Shown piece after piece: positions 34,510 to 45,589 of a stretch of 64,000 nt of DNA. Below the pieces are notes generated by a model. It saw nothing but the letters and a program-made list of their open reading frames with translations. It was not told the origin of the DNA and made no database searches. A program made the translations under genes and the position numbers. The first letter of the stretch is position 1. Every line of letters starts with the position of its first letter. The DNA is from Haliclona indistincta (lineage: Eukaryota; Porifera; Demospongiae; Haplosclerida; Chalinidae): NCBI GenBank assembly GCA_964017065.1, contig OZ024784.1, positions 17,031,152-17,095,151 of the forward strand, written 5' to 3'.

Positions 34510-37370
34510 TTGAGCGCAAAGGGGGGGTTCGCGCCCACTTCTGGATCCACCCTAGTCTAGCAGCTGACTGGCTACATGCAAAGATGCAGGCGAGTACCAG
34601 GCTTAGCAGGAGATTTATCAGTCCGCGGAGATGGATGCACAACACTGCTACTAGCTGGCAGCATAGCGTTCGGGTAACAGTAAGTGAAGACAAGAAGAAG
34701 TTAAAACTGTGCTGTGAGGGAGAGCATGAGAGACAGTTTCATGGATTGTGGCTCAGGCACAACTGCCGTTGCTGTGATTGCACTTTACCACATGCTAACC
34801 AAACAGCTGTTAGTGCTGAACATCTCACAAGAGACATCAGATTAAAATCTGCACTTCTTCAAGGTATGAGAGTGTATGACTGTATTTTCTGACAGTTTGG
34901 CTCATGTGACTCCAAATTAAATTTGGCTCTTTAGTTTTAATGTCTTTCAAAATCGGCTCTTTTATAATGGTCTGCATGTTACCGCAGTGAACGGGTATTT
35001 ATTCATAAATAATTTATAATACCATAATTTAGGAGACCAGGTAAATGTCGAATGGAGTGTGTCAGAAAGCACAACACATAATGGGTCATTTCCAGTTGAC
35101 TGGCTCAAAGACAACAGCTACTCCAATCCTGTGACATACGAGAAGAAAAGACCGCTTGTTGCTGTTAGTATTTTACAGCACAATCTACCATTTGCATAAT
35201 GCATTACTGAACTTGTACTTTTTACTTCTCAGGACTCATTACCATTTTCAGACTACAAGAAAATGTCTTCAGACGAAGGCCTTTATGAGTAAGTTAATTA
35301 TATAAAAAATTAATCGGTATCGATCTGGTCTCATAATTGTTAGGTGGCTTTTACAGCTTAATCACTATGGAGTCTCAATCCTCAAAAATGTACCAGCAAG
35401 ACACGACGAAATTTTTAAAGTTAATAATGGTTATTTGAAGTGTTTGGTTTCAATGTATTTGTGCTGCAGGTGGCAGCAAAAGTGGGACATTTACAAAAAA
35501 CCATCTATGGAAATGTGTGTTAGCTTATGATGGATGTCAAAATTAATTATACTCTGTACTCTCCAGACAGCAGATGTGATTGTAAAAGACGATGCAACTA
35601 GTCAGGCATATTCTCCAGATGAGCTGCTCTTGCACATGGATCTTGGCTACTATGAGTCCACTCCTGGACTGCTGCTCCTGCATTGTGTCAAGTATTATAC
35701 CAACTACAATAATTATTAGACTGAGCTGTTGGTACAGATTTGATGAATGTGTTGATGGAGGGGTGAGCGTACTGTTGGATGCCTACCCTGTGGTGGAGGA
35801 AATGAGGAGGACACACCCCAAACAGTTTGACACTTTAACTAAAGTACCTGTTTGTTTTTATCGAGAGCACTATACTGAGTGAGATATACACAATGGACTA
35901 CATTTAAAACATAATATTTGCAGTGAAATGGCAGTAGACTACCTATACGAAAAGAAGACTATTGTTGTCAACAGAGAGAAAGAGGTGAGGGTAAAACAGC
36001 AATGAGCAATTAATACATAATTATAGATTGTTGGCATCAACTGGCACCCATATTACCTTGCACCTTTACAACTCAAAGAGGTATAGTTCTTCAAGCTAAC
36101 ATTGTGCTTGTAATGTATGCTCTCGCTCTCCAGGACGATGAGCTAGAGGACTTTTATGATGCTTATACACTACTATCGAAGTTGTTCAATAAATCTAGCC
36201 TAAAAGTACGTTTTTGCAAGTTCTTTTTTTTTGATTGTTCTACTACTTATTTTTTACAGTTATTTCATCGACTACAACCTGGAGAAGCTGTGACATTGAA
36301 CAATCGGCGTTTTCTTCATTCTCGAACACTGATCAATCTTAATGGAGGACAGAGATTTCTACAGGTCAGCTATTAATTATAATTTTTGTGGATTTATTTT
36401 TTTAATGTTGTAGGCTGGATATGTTACACTGGATGACTTTAGGAGCAGATTTCTGACACTCCGAAAAATTTTGGGCAAGCAAGACTTGCCAAAACTGATA
36501 CTAAATAACAGTTTTAGACAGTAAACCGCTGCAGGCATTTGAAAGTTGTTTATTAGCGTAGATAGTCCCTGTGGAGTAGGGAAACATTACACTTTGTGCT
36601 TGGGAAAACCGTTTTTATGTGTATGCGATGCGTTTAGTTGTGTATCTATATAATTATTGCTCGTCGTGTATTGCGCTTTTGAAGTGCGTGCCACGCCCAT
36701 GTAGTAAACAGCAGAAATGGCAAATTGTAGCCACCTGGATGAATCTGACAGGAAGACTGCCTTGCTAACAATGGGACTCCTCGCGTTGGTAGCAGTGTTT
36801 GTCTGTTGTGCAGCAGCGCTACTAATCGGGCTGTTCAAGCTGTACAGATACTTTTCTCATAGGCTAGCATTGTACCAAGTTGTGGGTGCACTGTGCTACG
36901 GTTTCTTTCTCGTTATGGAACTCACTGTGTTCAACTATTATCAAAACGAAGAAGTGTACGAAGTTGTTTGCAAAATCATTGGTTTCTTTACTGTATACAC
37001 TGTGTGGATAAAAATGTTCTTCTCGACATGGATCATTCTTCATCTATTCTGCTTTACAGTGTTCAACAAAAATCTTGAATTTCTAGAAATTCCCTTCATT
37101 TTTCTTTCAGTCTGTTTTCCTGCTCTGTTTGTGTGGATTCCGTTTGTTCACGATCTGTACGGGCTAGCAGGCCCATGGTGCTGGATTCAAAGCTGGGAAG
37201 GCAATTGCATAGAGAACAAATCCACCTACGGTATTGTAGAGCAGTTCACTCTATTTTTTGGGCCCGCTATGATCATCTCAGTTGCAGACGTTGTTGCAAT
37301 TTGTGTCATAATATTCACTTTGACGTGTCACAAAATAAAAAGTAATATTGATGATGAAACTCCTCTTATA
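34510..37370 (+). repeat. direct duplication, copy 2 (2,861 bp)
   Basis: This is the second copy of 26619-29479. Here the receptor gene continues intact past the repeat edge. The left edge lies 22 bases after the MULE's right terminal repeat. Confidence 0.92.
34584..36524 (+). CDS. gamma-butyrobetaine / trimethyllysine dioxygenase family enzyme, copy 2
   Basis: It has the same exon series and the same translated exons as the gene at 26693-28633, including the zinc-binding LRHNCRCCDC, the iron-binding HMD and the distal FLHSRT. The first base unique to this copy lies upstream of the start codon. Transcription would therefore depend on different 5' sequence, here the end of the MULE rather than the native upstream region. 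It would encode the same protein if expressed. Confidence 0.85.
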
Positions 37371-37808
37371 GAGACTGGAGATAGGCGCAAGGCTTTGAAG
37401 GAACTTTTACCACTTTTAGCTTATCCGATAATTTTCTGTGTTATTCTTGTCCCTCCCTTGTTCTCTCGAATCTACTCAGTGACTTCTGATGATGTTCATT
37501 CCACTGGTTCTTGGTTTTTAGCTACAGCTATTTTCGTAGCGATGTGGAGTCTGATGCCAGGTCTTGTCTTGATCCTTCACATTTGTATTTTAAAGTTGTC
37601 AAAGAAAAAGTGTTTTCTGCCTTGCTGTCATCGGCATCGCAAATCATATCGTTATCAGACTGGTTTAAATGCTGTTGAAGAGATGGATTCAAATATGTGG
37701 CACATTACAAGTGCAGGGAAAGAATCATCGGGCAGTTGTGACAGCCAGGCTTACATTCCAAGAGAAAGTGAAGTGGATCTTCAATTCCTTGGTAAAAACT
37801 ATCAATAG
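36717..37808 (+). CDS. 7TM G-protein-coupled receptor, intact copy
   Basis: A single-exon frame of 363 aa with seven hydrophobic segments. The N-terminus has an NCS glycosylation site, and the loop before segment 5 carries GPWCWIQSWEGNC. The third cytoplasmic loop is charged (KIKSNIDDETPLIETGDRRKA), followed by LLPLLAYPIIF, and the tail is Ser/Tyr-rich after a basic/Cys stretch (KKKCFLPCCHRHRK). It is related to the receptor at 8036-9091 but diverged, so it belongs to a receptor family with several members. The ligand is unknown. Confidence 0.85.
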   Translation: MANCSHLDESDRKTALLTMGLLALVAVFVCCAAALLIGLFKLYRYFSHRLALYQVVGALCYGFFLVMELTVFNYYQNEEVYEVVCKIIGFFTVYTVWIKMFFSTWIILHLFCFTVFNKNLEFLEIPFIFLSVCFPALFVWIPFVHDLYGLAGPWCWIQSWEGNCIENKSTYGIVEQFTLFFGPAMIISVADVVAICVIIFTLTCHKIKSNIDDETPLIETGDRRKALKELLPLLAYPIIFCVILVPPLFSRIYSVTSDDVHSTGSWFLATAIFVAMWSLMPGLVLILHICILKLSKKKCFLPCCHRHRKSYRYQTGLNAVEEMDSNMWHITSAGKESSGSCDSQAYIPRESEVDLQFLGKNYQ

Positions 37809-38109
37809 GCTATTAAAATTTAACTGAGCATTTGCATTGCATAACTGCTAGTATGATTTATAGTAGACATCAGTGTGTATTGAAGGTGTTAACATCACTG
37901 TCATGACATATCACGAGTACACATCATGCAGTGTGACATGTGACATCACTGAGAACCAGAAGTATAACCCGGATGTGTTGCGTCACTTTTAATAACACGT
38001 GACTCTCCTATAGACTTATTAAAATCTCCTTTCGATCCACCGTTTCAGCACTAATAGGCTCTACTACTCAGTTACTACCTCCCATCAGTCTGCTTATTCT
38101 TTACCAGTC

Positions 38110-38685
38110 ATGGCTTACATGCCGCATCAGCCACCCATGGCTGCTCAACCGCCTGCTATTCGAGACTTCGAGTTCTACGACGGCTGGGTACCCAAACCAG
38201 AAGCCGACAGGCTTATGGATCGATGCGTTCGAGAGATTCCCTGGGGCAAGAAGAAGTGGAGCTTGTTCTACACTCTACCGCAGCTTGCTTTCTACTACAC
38301 AACAGAGGAGCGCAAGAAAAGACCACAACCGATTTGCGAGGAGATAATCAGTGTGATAGAGCGTGGGTTCAACACAACCTGTAGCGAGATGTGGTGTAAC
38401 CTCTTCAATGATGGCAACCACCATATCGACTGGCACCAGGACCAATACGGCGAACAATGCTTCGTGATGTCGTTTGGTGCCTCTCGACCCATCGAATGGC
38501 GTGACAAGAAGACGAAACAGATGCTTCCACCTGTAATCACCAAGCACGGGGACTTGTACTATTTCAACCAACAGTGGGACAAGACTCATGAGCACTGCGT
38601 ACCCAAAGATGAAAGCTGCAAGGAGAAGCGACTATCATTCGTCATATTCACCCAGCCACCATTCTCTGGCAGATATCCTCATTAA
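38110..38685 (+). CDS. AlkB-like 2-oxoglutarate/Fe(II) dioxygenase
   Basis: An intronless frame of 191 aa. It shows the AlkB-type core: CNLFNDGNHHIDWHQDQ with the H-x-D iron pair, FGASRPIEWRDK, GDLYYFNQQWDKTHEHCVPK with the distal His, and an Arg in KEKRLSFVIF for 2-oxoglutarate. Family members oxidatively remove methyl groups from DNA or RNA; the layout is closest to the ALKBH2/3 type, but the usual N-x-Y tyrosine is replaced by Phe (NLF). The protein is short, without extra domains. A perfect 18-bp-arm hairpin lies about 90 bp after the stop. Single-exon structure is unusual here, so recent acquisition is possible. Confidence 0.8.
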   Translation: MAYMPHQPPMAAQPPAIRDFEFYDGWVPKPEADRLMDRCVREIPWGKKKWSLFYTLPQLAFYYTTEERKKRPQPICEEIISVIERGFNTTCSEMWCNLFNDGNHHIDWHQDQYGEQCFVMSFGASRPIEWRDKKTKQMLPPVITKHGDLYYFNQQWDKTHEHCVPKDESCKEKRLSFVIFTQPPFSGRYPH

Positions 38686-38772
38686 TCACCTGAAGCCAAA
38701 AAAATAAAATATCTCACCTTCAAATTGTATTATGATTATCAATGTTTTTAGTTGTCTTCCTTTCAATGTGCT

Positions 38773-38812
38773 GTATTATAACAAGAGTAAATTATTTACT
38801 CTTGTTATAATA
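38773..38812. other. perfect palindrome downstream of AlkB-like gene
   Basis: Arms ttataacaagagtaaa and tttactcttgttataa face each other across about 3 bases. It could fold in the 3' UTR of the AlkB-like mRNA; no function is known. Confidence 0.75.
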
Positions 38813-38977
38813 ACATTGCAACTACCTAATCAGTAGTCACATGAACTATGAAGTTGCTCGCTGTTTACAAAGAAGTAGTTGATAGCGTAACAATCAAAGT
38901 GAATACTTATCTACAGTTCCTACTATAGACACAGAGCCAGGAGATAGCTTGTCATAATCACAAGGCATTTCAACCAT

Positions 38978-39016
38978 AGTCTCGTCCCCAGACCACTCCC
39001 CTGGGGACGAGACTAG
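38978..39016. mobile_element. minimal 39-bp foldback element with 9-bp target duplication
   Basis: The element is almost only its inverted ends (agtctcgtccccag ... ctggggacgagact). It is flanked by ttcaaccat on both sides (38969-38977, 39017-39025). The ends match the element at 20747-20828. Confidence 0.85.
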
Positions 39017-39169
39017 TTCAACCATTACATAATGCATAAAATGTCAGTGCCTGCTTCGGCTTGCATTAACGATCACTATAGCACTAAACTCAAAATAATT
39101 TTAATGGTATGAGGTGACTGTACTAGAGAAGAAAAATAATATGACGAAATACTACAACAATGTGGTATT

Positions 39170-42009
39170 CTAATTAATACTCCCTGGATCTGAATATAGA
39201 TAGTGTGTGTGCTGTAGGTCACTGTCGGGCAAAGTTAAAGTTACAAAAATGTTAGAAACTTCTTCCTGTTGATTTTGTTTATGAGGGCACGATTTAGAGG
39301 GCGGCGAGTCATCAGTAGTTAGCTGTGTTTGTGAGATAGAGTGGAGAGGAGGGCGTTGAGGCGGCATTGTCTTGAATCTCATTCTCTTCACTTGCAGTAG
39401 GGACTTGACGTCACGGATATTGATAGATAGCGACTGTAGAGAAATGAGATGTCATGCACATAATAATTATTGTATCACTGTGCTTTATTATCATTGATTT
39501 GTCTGCTGTACGGAGAAAAATTCTCCAGCACAATAGACCTTTTCGTTTAAGACGCTGAAGAATGCAATTATCAATAATTAATTTTTACGTCATATCCGTA
39601 GTAAAGCTGAAGCTGCTTTTACATTACGATCAATGGAGAATAAGCTAGTTTTGAACTGCGCGGGCTTTGTAGCGCAACCGAATATTCCAGAATAAGAGCA
39701 GTAGAAGAGATCTTTCGTCTTCCTAGTGTCTGTTAGTTTTTGTTCAGTTGCTCTACTTACTGCGTGTGCTGACTTCCAGCGGTCTATAGTAGCACATCTC
39801 AGGGAACTAATGGCAGCTACCAGTGCAGACAACACTGTTGTACTTACAGAGGACGATGTTCCTGGAGCAAGCCTACAGCCGCTATACGACAAACACACTA
39901 CAACACAGCTTCGTCGGTGGTTGCTGTGTTACCTTCGTCGGTGGTTGCTATGTTACCAACACAGCTTAGTCGGTGTATCTGTTACCTCAGAACTCGGCCC
40001 ACACTGTAGGTAGAACGACGGAACAAATGCAAGCGTATACAGGAAAGATGAAAGTTTTCTTCTATTGGGAATATTCGGTGGCATTGCAAAACCCGCGCAG
40101 TTTGAAAGTAGTTCATTTCTCTATTGACGTAATGTAAAGTCACTGCAAACGAAGGCCCAGCCTTACTACGGATGTAAAATTACAATTAATTATGACGCAA
40201 CTATGACGCGCCAACATTCCATCGCCTTAAACGAAAAGGCCTATTACAGCTAGAAAACTGTAAAAAATACCTGAAAACCCAAGTCCCGCTAAATAAGTAC
40301 TTACACTAGTTGTAGATATCTTTGAAAACATGATAGCTAGGAAACAATTAATATTACACAAACTGAGCACATTTGAGAAACATAAAACTTGCACAGGGTA
40401 ACCAAACCTAGGCTAGCTGAACTTCACTCATTGCTCTATCACAGGGTAACCAAACCTAGGCTAGCTGAACTTCACTTGTTGCTCTATCACAGGGTAACCA
40501 AACCTAGGCTAGCTGAACTTCACTCGTTGCTCTATCACAGGGTAACCAAACCTAGGCTAGCCGAACTTCACTCGTTGCTCTATCACAGGGTAACCAAACC
40601 TAGGCTAGCTGAACTTCACTCATTGCTCTATCACAGGGTAACCAAACCTAGGCTAGCTGAACTTCACTCGTTGCTCTATCACAGGGTAACCAAACCTAGG
40701 CTAGCTGAACTTCACTCATTGCTCTATCACAGGGTAACCAAACCTAGGCTAGCTGAACTTCACTCATTGCTCTATCACAGGGTAACCAAACCTAGGCTAG
40801 CTGAACTTCACTCATTGCTCTATCACAGGGTAACCAAACCTAGGCTAGCTGAACTTCACTCATTGCTCTATCACAGGGTAACCAAACCTAGGCTAGCTGA
40901 ACTTCACTCGTTGCTCTATCACAGGGTAACCAAACCTAGGCTAGCTGAACTTCACTCATTGCTCTATCACAGGATAACCAAACCTAGGCTAGCTGAACTT
41001 CACTCGTTGCTCTATCACAGGGTAACCAAACCTAGGCTAGCTGAACTTCACTCATTGCTCTATCACAGGGTAACCAAACCTAGGCTAGCCGAACTTCACT
41101 CGTTGCTCTATCACAGGGTAACCAAACCTAGGCTAGCTGAACTTCACTCGTTGCTCTATCACAGGGTAACCAAACCTAGGCTAGCTGAACTTCACTCGTT
41201 GCTCTATCACAGGGTAACCAAACCTAGGCTAGCTGAACTTCACTCATTGCTCTATCACAAGCATAAATGAGGGCTCAATTAGTGGTAATTGAGACATGGT
41301 TTACACATGTAACACTCACTTGAAGCAATTGTTGTGTCTCTCTTTGTGAGCTGGTAGTAGCATCCAGACTACAACAGTTTGTTTGAAGATCTCTTGTAGT
41401 GAGAGTAAGCCTTCTTGATTGCTGAATAAAGGAAAAAGATCAAGGCATACACACGGATCAGTAAATCTAAATTTCCAGTCACAAAGGAATCCTTATAGTA
41501 CTTATTGAAAACCCTTCAACCTTTTATACTGAATTAACTTATAAACAACCTAAGGGAGAACTCTACAATAAAGGGAAAATCCTTGATACAAGCACATGTG
41601 AAACTTCCACATTCAGCGGTAGTTGTGTATATTATGTCCAGTTCCTTTTTTTACCTACCAAAACTTCTAGTTGATGTTGAAGCTTCTCTTGTTCAATTTG
41701 TCTAGCAGTTATACGAGAGGAGCGCCTCAGTTCTATCAGCTCATCGACTTTATCCTCATACACATAAGCTGCGTCTTCTTTTTCTCTCTTTAATGCCTCG
41801 TCCACAGGCTTGTAGAGAGTCGGTGGTGTTGGACCGAGTAGCTTGTTGCGTTTCGATAGCTTACGCCATTTCTTCCGTCTTTTATCAAGTCTCCGTTCAA
41901 TCTTTTCAAGGGGCTCATCAACAATTCCATGGAGCCTTTCAGATAAAGTTCGTGTGAGCTTCGTTGTCGGCTGTTCATCGTCTTCAACTTTTTTAGATAC
42001 TGTCTCCAT
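39170..42009 (-). CDS. unrecognised coiled-coil protein
   Basis: I do not recognise the family. Three exons (41659-42009, 41320-41421, 39170-39433), each a whole number of codons, give 238 aa starting METVSKK. The N-terminal half is very basic (ERRLDKRRKKWRKLSKRNK), then acidic/basic helix with heptads (VDELIELRRSSRITARQIEQEKLQHQLEVL), a second helical stretch (TQQLLQSLSINIRDVKSLLQVKRMRF), and a Pro/Gln-rich tail. The second intron is 1.9 kb and holds an inverted-repeat element (39536-40243) and an 18-unit minisatellite (40392-41255). The helical layout loosely recalls kinetochore Mis12-complex subunits, but that is speculation. It lies head-to-head with COX20, 57 bp apart. Confidence 0.6.
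39536..40243. mobile_element. inverted-repeat element in an intron
   Basis: Long inverted arms (about 190 bp with gaps) start agrccttttcgtttaagrcg and share tccgtagtaa, gcgcggg and ccgaatattcc blocks. The end motif (gacg/gatggaatg after a run of Cs and Ts) resembles that of the element nested in the MULE. No transposase gene is seen. Confidence 0.78.
40392..41255. repeat. 48-bp minisatellite, exactly 18 units
   Basis: Each unit reads cacagggtaaccaaacctag followed by gctagctgaacttcactcrttgctctat, with only a few variant bases. The length being a multiple of three leaves an open frame (unit HRVTKPRLAELHSLLY) on the plus strand, but it lies inside an intron of the minus-strand gene. Confidence 0.95.
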
Positions 42010-42066
42010 TTTAAAAACAAAACCCGCCCAAAAAGCAAAAGGCGTGTTCAAGCCACGCCCATTTAA

Positions 42067-42598
42067 ATGGCGTCAATGGAATCTGAATTTGAAAGAGTAG
42101 AGACTCCCGAGGCTCGTGCGGAAAGGAAGGTAAATTAAAAAAAAACGTGAAAAAAAATAATCAGTAAATTCTTTAGAAAAAATGGTACTTAGATGTAAAG
42201 AACACACCATGTGCTAGGAGCTCACTGATGAATGGTATAATAGGAGGAGCAGGACTTGGAGTAGCGTATTACTTCTTCAGAGGAGGTGCATACGCTCTAA
42301 TGCATACTTTACTGTTGTTTTATCAACACCACTAATATAGGCGTTGTTAGAAAATCATGTGATACAGCTGTAGCAAGTTTTACTGTCATATCATTAATCA
42401 GTTGGTGAGGACATCATTGAAGCAATATTTATATTTTAGATTTTCTCCAGGGTAGTGTGTCATTCAATCCGTTATCAGAAAGCTAAGGAAAGAGCTGCAG
42501 TAAAGAGAACACTTGAAAGATTGAACAAACAAAAGCAGAATAAGGAATCCGGTGTACCACGATATCAATTGTGTTTAGATGAGGAGGATAAGAAATAG
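42067..42598 (+). CDS. COX20: COX20, cytochrome c oxidase assembly factor
   Basis: This is a mitochondrial inner-membrane chaperone for the COX2 subunit. Four exons (42067-42129, 42177-42285, 42341-42404, 42451-42598) join in phase to 127 aa. The diagnostic block WYLDVKNTPCARSSLMNG is followed by a first hydrophobic segment (GIIGGAGLGVAYYFF), then RKSCDTAVASFTVISLISW (second segment) and CHSIRYQKAKERAAVKRTLERL. The acidic tail ends LDEEDKK. The length is close to the human protein. It starts 57 bp from the divergent gene at 42009, so a shared bidirectional promoter is likely. Confidence 0.9.
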
Positions 42599-42688
42599 TG
42601 TTTTCGTGTTGAAATGTCCTTTATTAATTAATAATTTTGTTGATGACACAGTTCCATTCAAACAACGTACGATGTTTCATGGATGCAA

Positions 42689-42714
42689 TTCACTGTAACG
42701 TATTACGTTACAGT
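42689..42714. other. perfect palindrome between COX20 and kelch gene
   Basis: Arms cactgtaacgt and acgttacagtg are separated by about 3 bases. It lies roughly 100 bp upstream of the kelch start codon and could be a protein-binding or hairpin site; nothing more can be said. Confidence 0.7.
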
Positions 42715-42807
42715 GCTATAGCGCTAGCGTAGCGTTAATTAAACGTTTTCGCGCTACGAGTTCGTTTATCATGCACGTGATGTGTTCAACGACGAAGCTA
42801 AGCTAAG

Positions 42808-43818
42808 ATGGAGCCGTTCTTGGTAGCTGTTGTGGTAGTGGTGGCACTGTCTGGTGCCACTTCAAAAGGTAAGGAAAAGAAAAGTTTCATATAACATTAA
42901 AAATTGTTATTTTCAGTATGGACGGAGGGCCCCAGCTTGCCAGATTCAGAAGGAAGAAGTGGCTTTGCAGCAGTTGGAGTCAACGAGTCTATTTACGTAT
43001 TCGGCGGAATAGGCGACACTACCTGTGATGTGAACATGATCAACGTGTTTCATTTGAACACCAAAACACAAGAATGGAAGTCAGTTACTAAGATTCCAGA
43101 TTCTCGCATTGATTTAGCTGCTACTAGCCTTTCTGATGGCATATTCGTTCTTGGAGGATGTAGTAGTGGCGATGTTGCAATGGACACAGCTTGGCTATAT
43201 ATTCCACACAGTAATACTTGGTTAAATCAAACATCAATGCTTTTGCCAAGATGTCAGCTTGCAGCCGTAACTCTAGACTACACAGTGTATGCTATTGGTG
43301 GCTTTAGTCACATTGCCCAAGACAGCACAACTGCATCAGTCGAGGCATATTCAGCTGTCACAAGGAAATGGAGGTCAATAAGCAATATGAATAAACCACG
43401 ATATGGTCATGGGGCAGTGACTTACAATGGCAAGATCATAGTAGCTGGCGGTGCAGATGGTTTAACATTAGTCCAGGAAATAGAGATGTACGATCCTGCC
43501 ATTGACCAATGGACTATTGTTTCTGCTATGAAAATGCCTCGTTTAGATGCAGCAGTGGCTATTGTCCAAAGCTCTGTTTTCATAATGGGTGGTACATCAG
43601 ATTGGAAAGGTACTTCTCTCACTGATGTGGAAGTCTATAATGTTGATTTGAAAACAATTAAGATAGCCAAGCCAATGGAGGGAGCTCGCTACGATCTGGG
43701 ATCAGCAGTAGTAGACAGCTCCATTTACGCTATTGGTGGCATTCATACAATATCTGGTTCAGACGAACTCTTCTCTACAACCATTTGTGATAACCTGGTT
43801 GAAATATTTACTGTTTAA
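42808..43818 (+). CDS. secreted kelch-repeat beta-propeller protein
   Basis: Two exons (42808-42868, 42917-43818) join in phase to 320 aa. The first exon is a signal peptide (MEPFLVAVVVVVALSGATS). The rest is a run of about six kelch blades with the typical double-Gly then spaced Tyr/Trp pattern (YVFGGIG, FVLGGCS, YAIGGFS, IVAGGAD, FIMGGTS, YAIGGIH; W in TQEWKSV, SNTWLNQ, TRKWRSI, IDQWTIV). There is no BTB/BACK domain, so this is not a ubiquitin-ligase adaptor of the KLHL type. An extracellular binding role is inferred. Confidence 0.82.
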
Positions 43819-43944
43819 CCATCAAATTAAGTCAGTTGCTGTAACTACATTTGTCATGTGATTACATTTCTCATGTAACACAATGTGGTAGTAGTAAAGT
43901 TTTGTTGTAAACATCAATCATTTTTCACATAATAATTCTTGCAG

Positions 43945-44215
43945 TCACATTATGAGGTGGTTGAGAGAGCTCAATGTGTATGGTGTGTGTACTGTATGAT
44001 AGACCTCCGAGCATTTGAGTGTATGACTTATTGTCATTGGTCTGCTGCAAGATTGGTATCAAGCAGGACACAGGAAAAGTAAAAGTGTTATAATAATTAT
44101 TATTATAATTATGCATGCACAGATGCATACAGTAGAATTTTTCATCAGAAGTTTGATGTGTTAGCTGTGGAGTCTACAGATAATGTAGCATACAGCACTG
44201 TTGGTCTTCCTATTA
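43945..44215 (+). pseudogene. decayed dioxygenase fragment (middle exons)
   Basis: Bases 43945-44015 match the intact gene's exon around 59853-59920 (wlrelnvygv...) with a stop. Bases 44145-44215 match the exon KFDVLAVESTDNVAYSTVGL (near 60070), then break off before the iron-binding motif. Confidence 0.75.
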
Positions 44216-44469
44216 TTGGGCCTGCCCTATTACCAGTAAACAACTTTGATGTAATGATCAAGGATTGAGTCAGACCTGAAAGTGCTTAATTATCTAAATC
44301 TACTGAAGTCTAATTGTCTAAAGATCTAAAGGTTCGGATCATATTCTTCGGGCATGAGTTGAACCACGCCCAAAGTGTGTATGCTAAATACATACAAGAT
44401 TATTGATTAACTGGAAGATCTGGATACAACTGGATCTGAAAGATAACATAAGTCAACACAGGCCAAACT

Positions 44470-44699
44470 GGGAGATAACAACACAGGTCAACTGGTAACA
44501 ACACAGGTCAACTGGTAACAACACAGGTCAACCGGTAACAACACAGGTCAACTGGTAACAACACAGGTCAACCGGTAACAACACAGGTCAACTGGTAACA
44601 ACACAGGTCAACCGGTAACAACACAGGTCAACTGGTAACAACACAGGTCAACCGGTAACAACACAGGTCAACTGGTAACAACACAGGTCAACTGGTAAT
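44470..44699. repeat. 20-bp minisatellite, about 11 units
   Basis: Units of aacacaggtcaactggtaac alternate with a variant aaccggtaac. They are tightly conserved. Confidence 0.93.
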
Positions 44700-45589
44700 G
44701 GCTATTCTTTCTCTTTTTAGGGTATGTTTCATGAGGCAATTCATTATCGACTCGCTAATGCCTCTCTGTACTCTAGTTGTGGAATTCAGATGAACCAGAC
44801 TTCCTGCCCTTTATACTGGTAAGATACGGCTCAGCTGTAATAATTATTTTTGTGTGTTCAGCTTCTAAAGCTCAATCAGGTGGTTAACTGAACAAGTCAG
44901 AGATGTTGTAAATTGTGAAAATTATCCGTTCACTCACTCTCTCATGTATTGCATGCAATCCAGCACATTAATTTTGATTTTAGGAGAATGGTATTGATTC
45001 TGACAGATGCCTCCACTCGATGTTGAACAGATTGTTCAGGTGAGTGCTGGATCATGAGATGCTAGCTAGCTAGGTGTGTGTTCCTGCAGATATATTTGAA
45101 AATGAGAGGTAACCACGAGGATTGTGCTCGCTGCATGGTTCATGTGTGCACTTGAGCTACTCGATGTTGTCGCAACAATGAGCTAGTTTGTGTATTATGC
45201 AGAGTAAAAATGAGCATAATGTGTTTGTTCACAGCTGAGCAGTTCCGCATGTACATATGGACACAAGCTGTATTGATTGATGAGTAAGTTGAGATGACAT
45301 GTGATGGTAGTACACTCAAATATCCATTGCTTGTTCATTTCATATCTTCAGTGCCATAAAGTTTGGGCTGAAACTCTGCTGTTTGGCCTGTGAATAAACC
45401 TCTATATGTTTCATGACCCTCCTTATCCTATAGATTTATTTATTATACATAAAATATAATATCACTGCCTTGCCAAGCCCCATTTACTTTGGTAATCTTG
45501 TGTCCTAGGCTCTATCTTTATCTTCTGCTCTTATTCAAATTCTGTAATTATTGTGCATTCATCAATGAATGGTTTTTCCGCCCCCTGAG

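Noticed and set aside
40392..41255. A CRISPR array
   Set aside because: The repeats are contiguous with no unique spacers, and the genome is eukaryotic.
40389..41270. A 293-aa repeat protein
   Set aside because: The frame exists only because an 18-unit 48-bp minisatellite is a multiple of three; it lies in an intron of the opposite-strand gene.
42904..43818. KLHL-type BTB-kelch ubiquitin-ligase adaptor
   Set aside because: No BTB or BACK domain is present and a signal peptide precedes the kelch blades.
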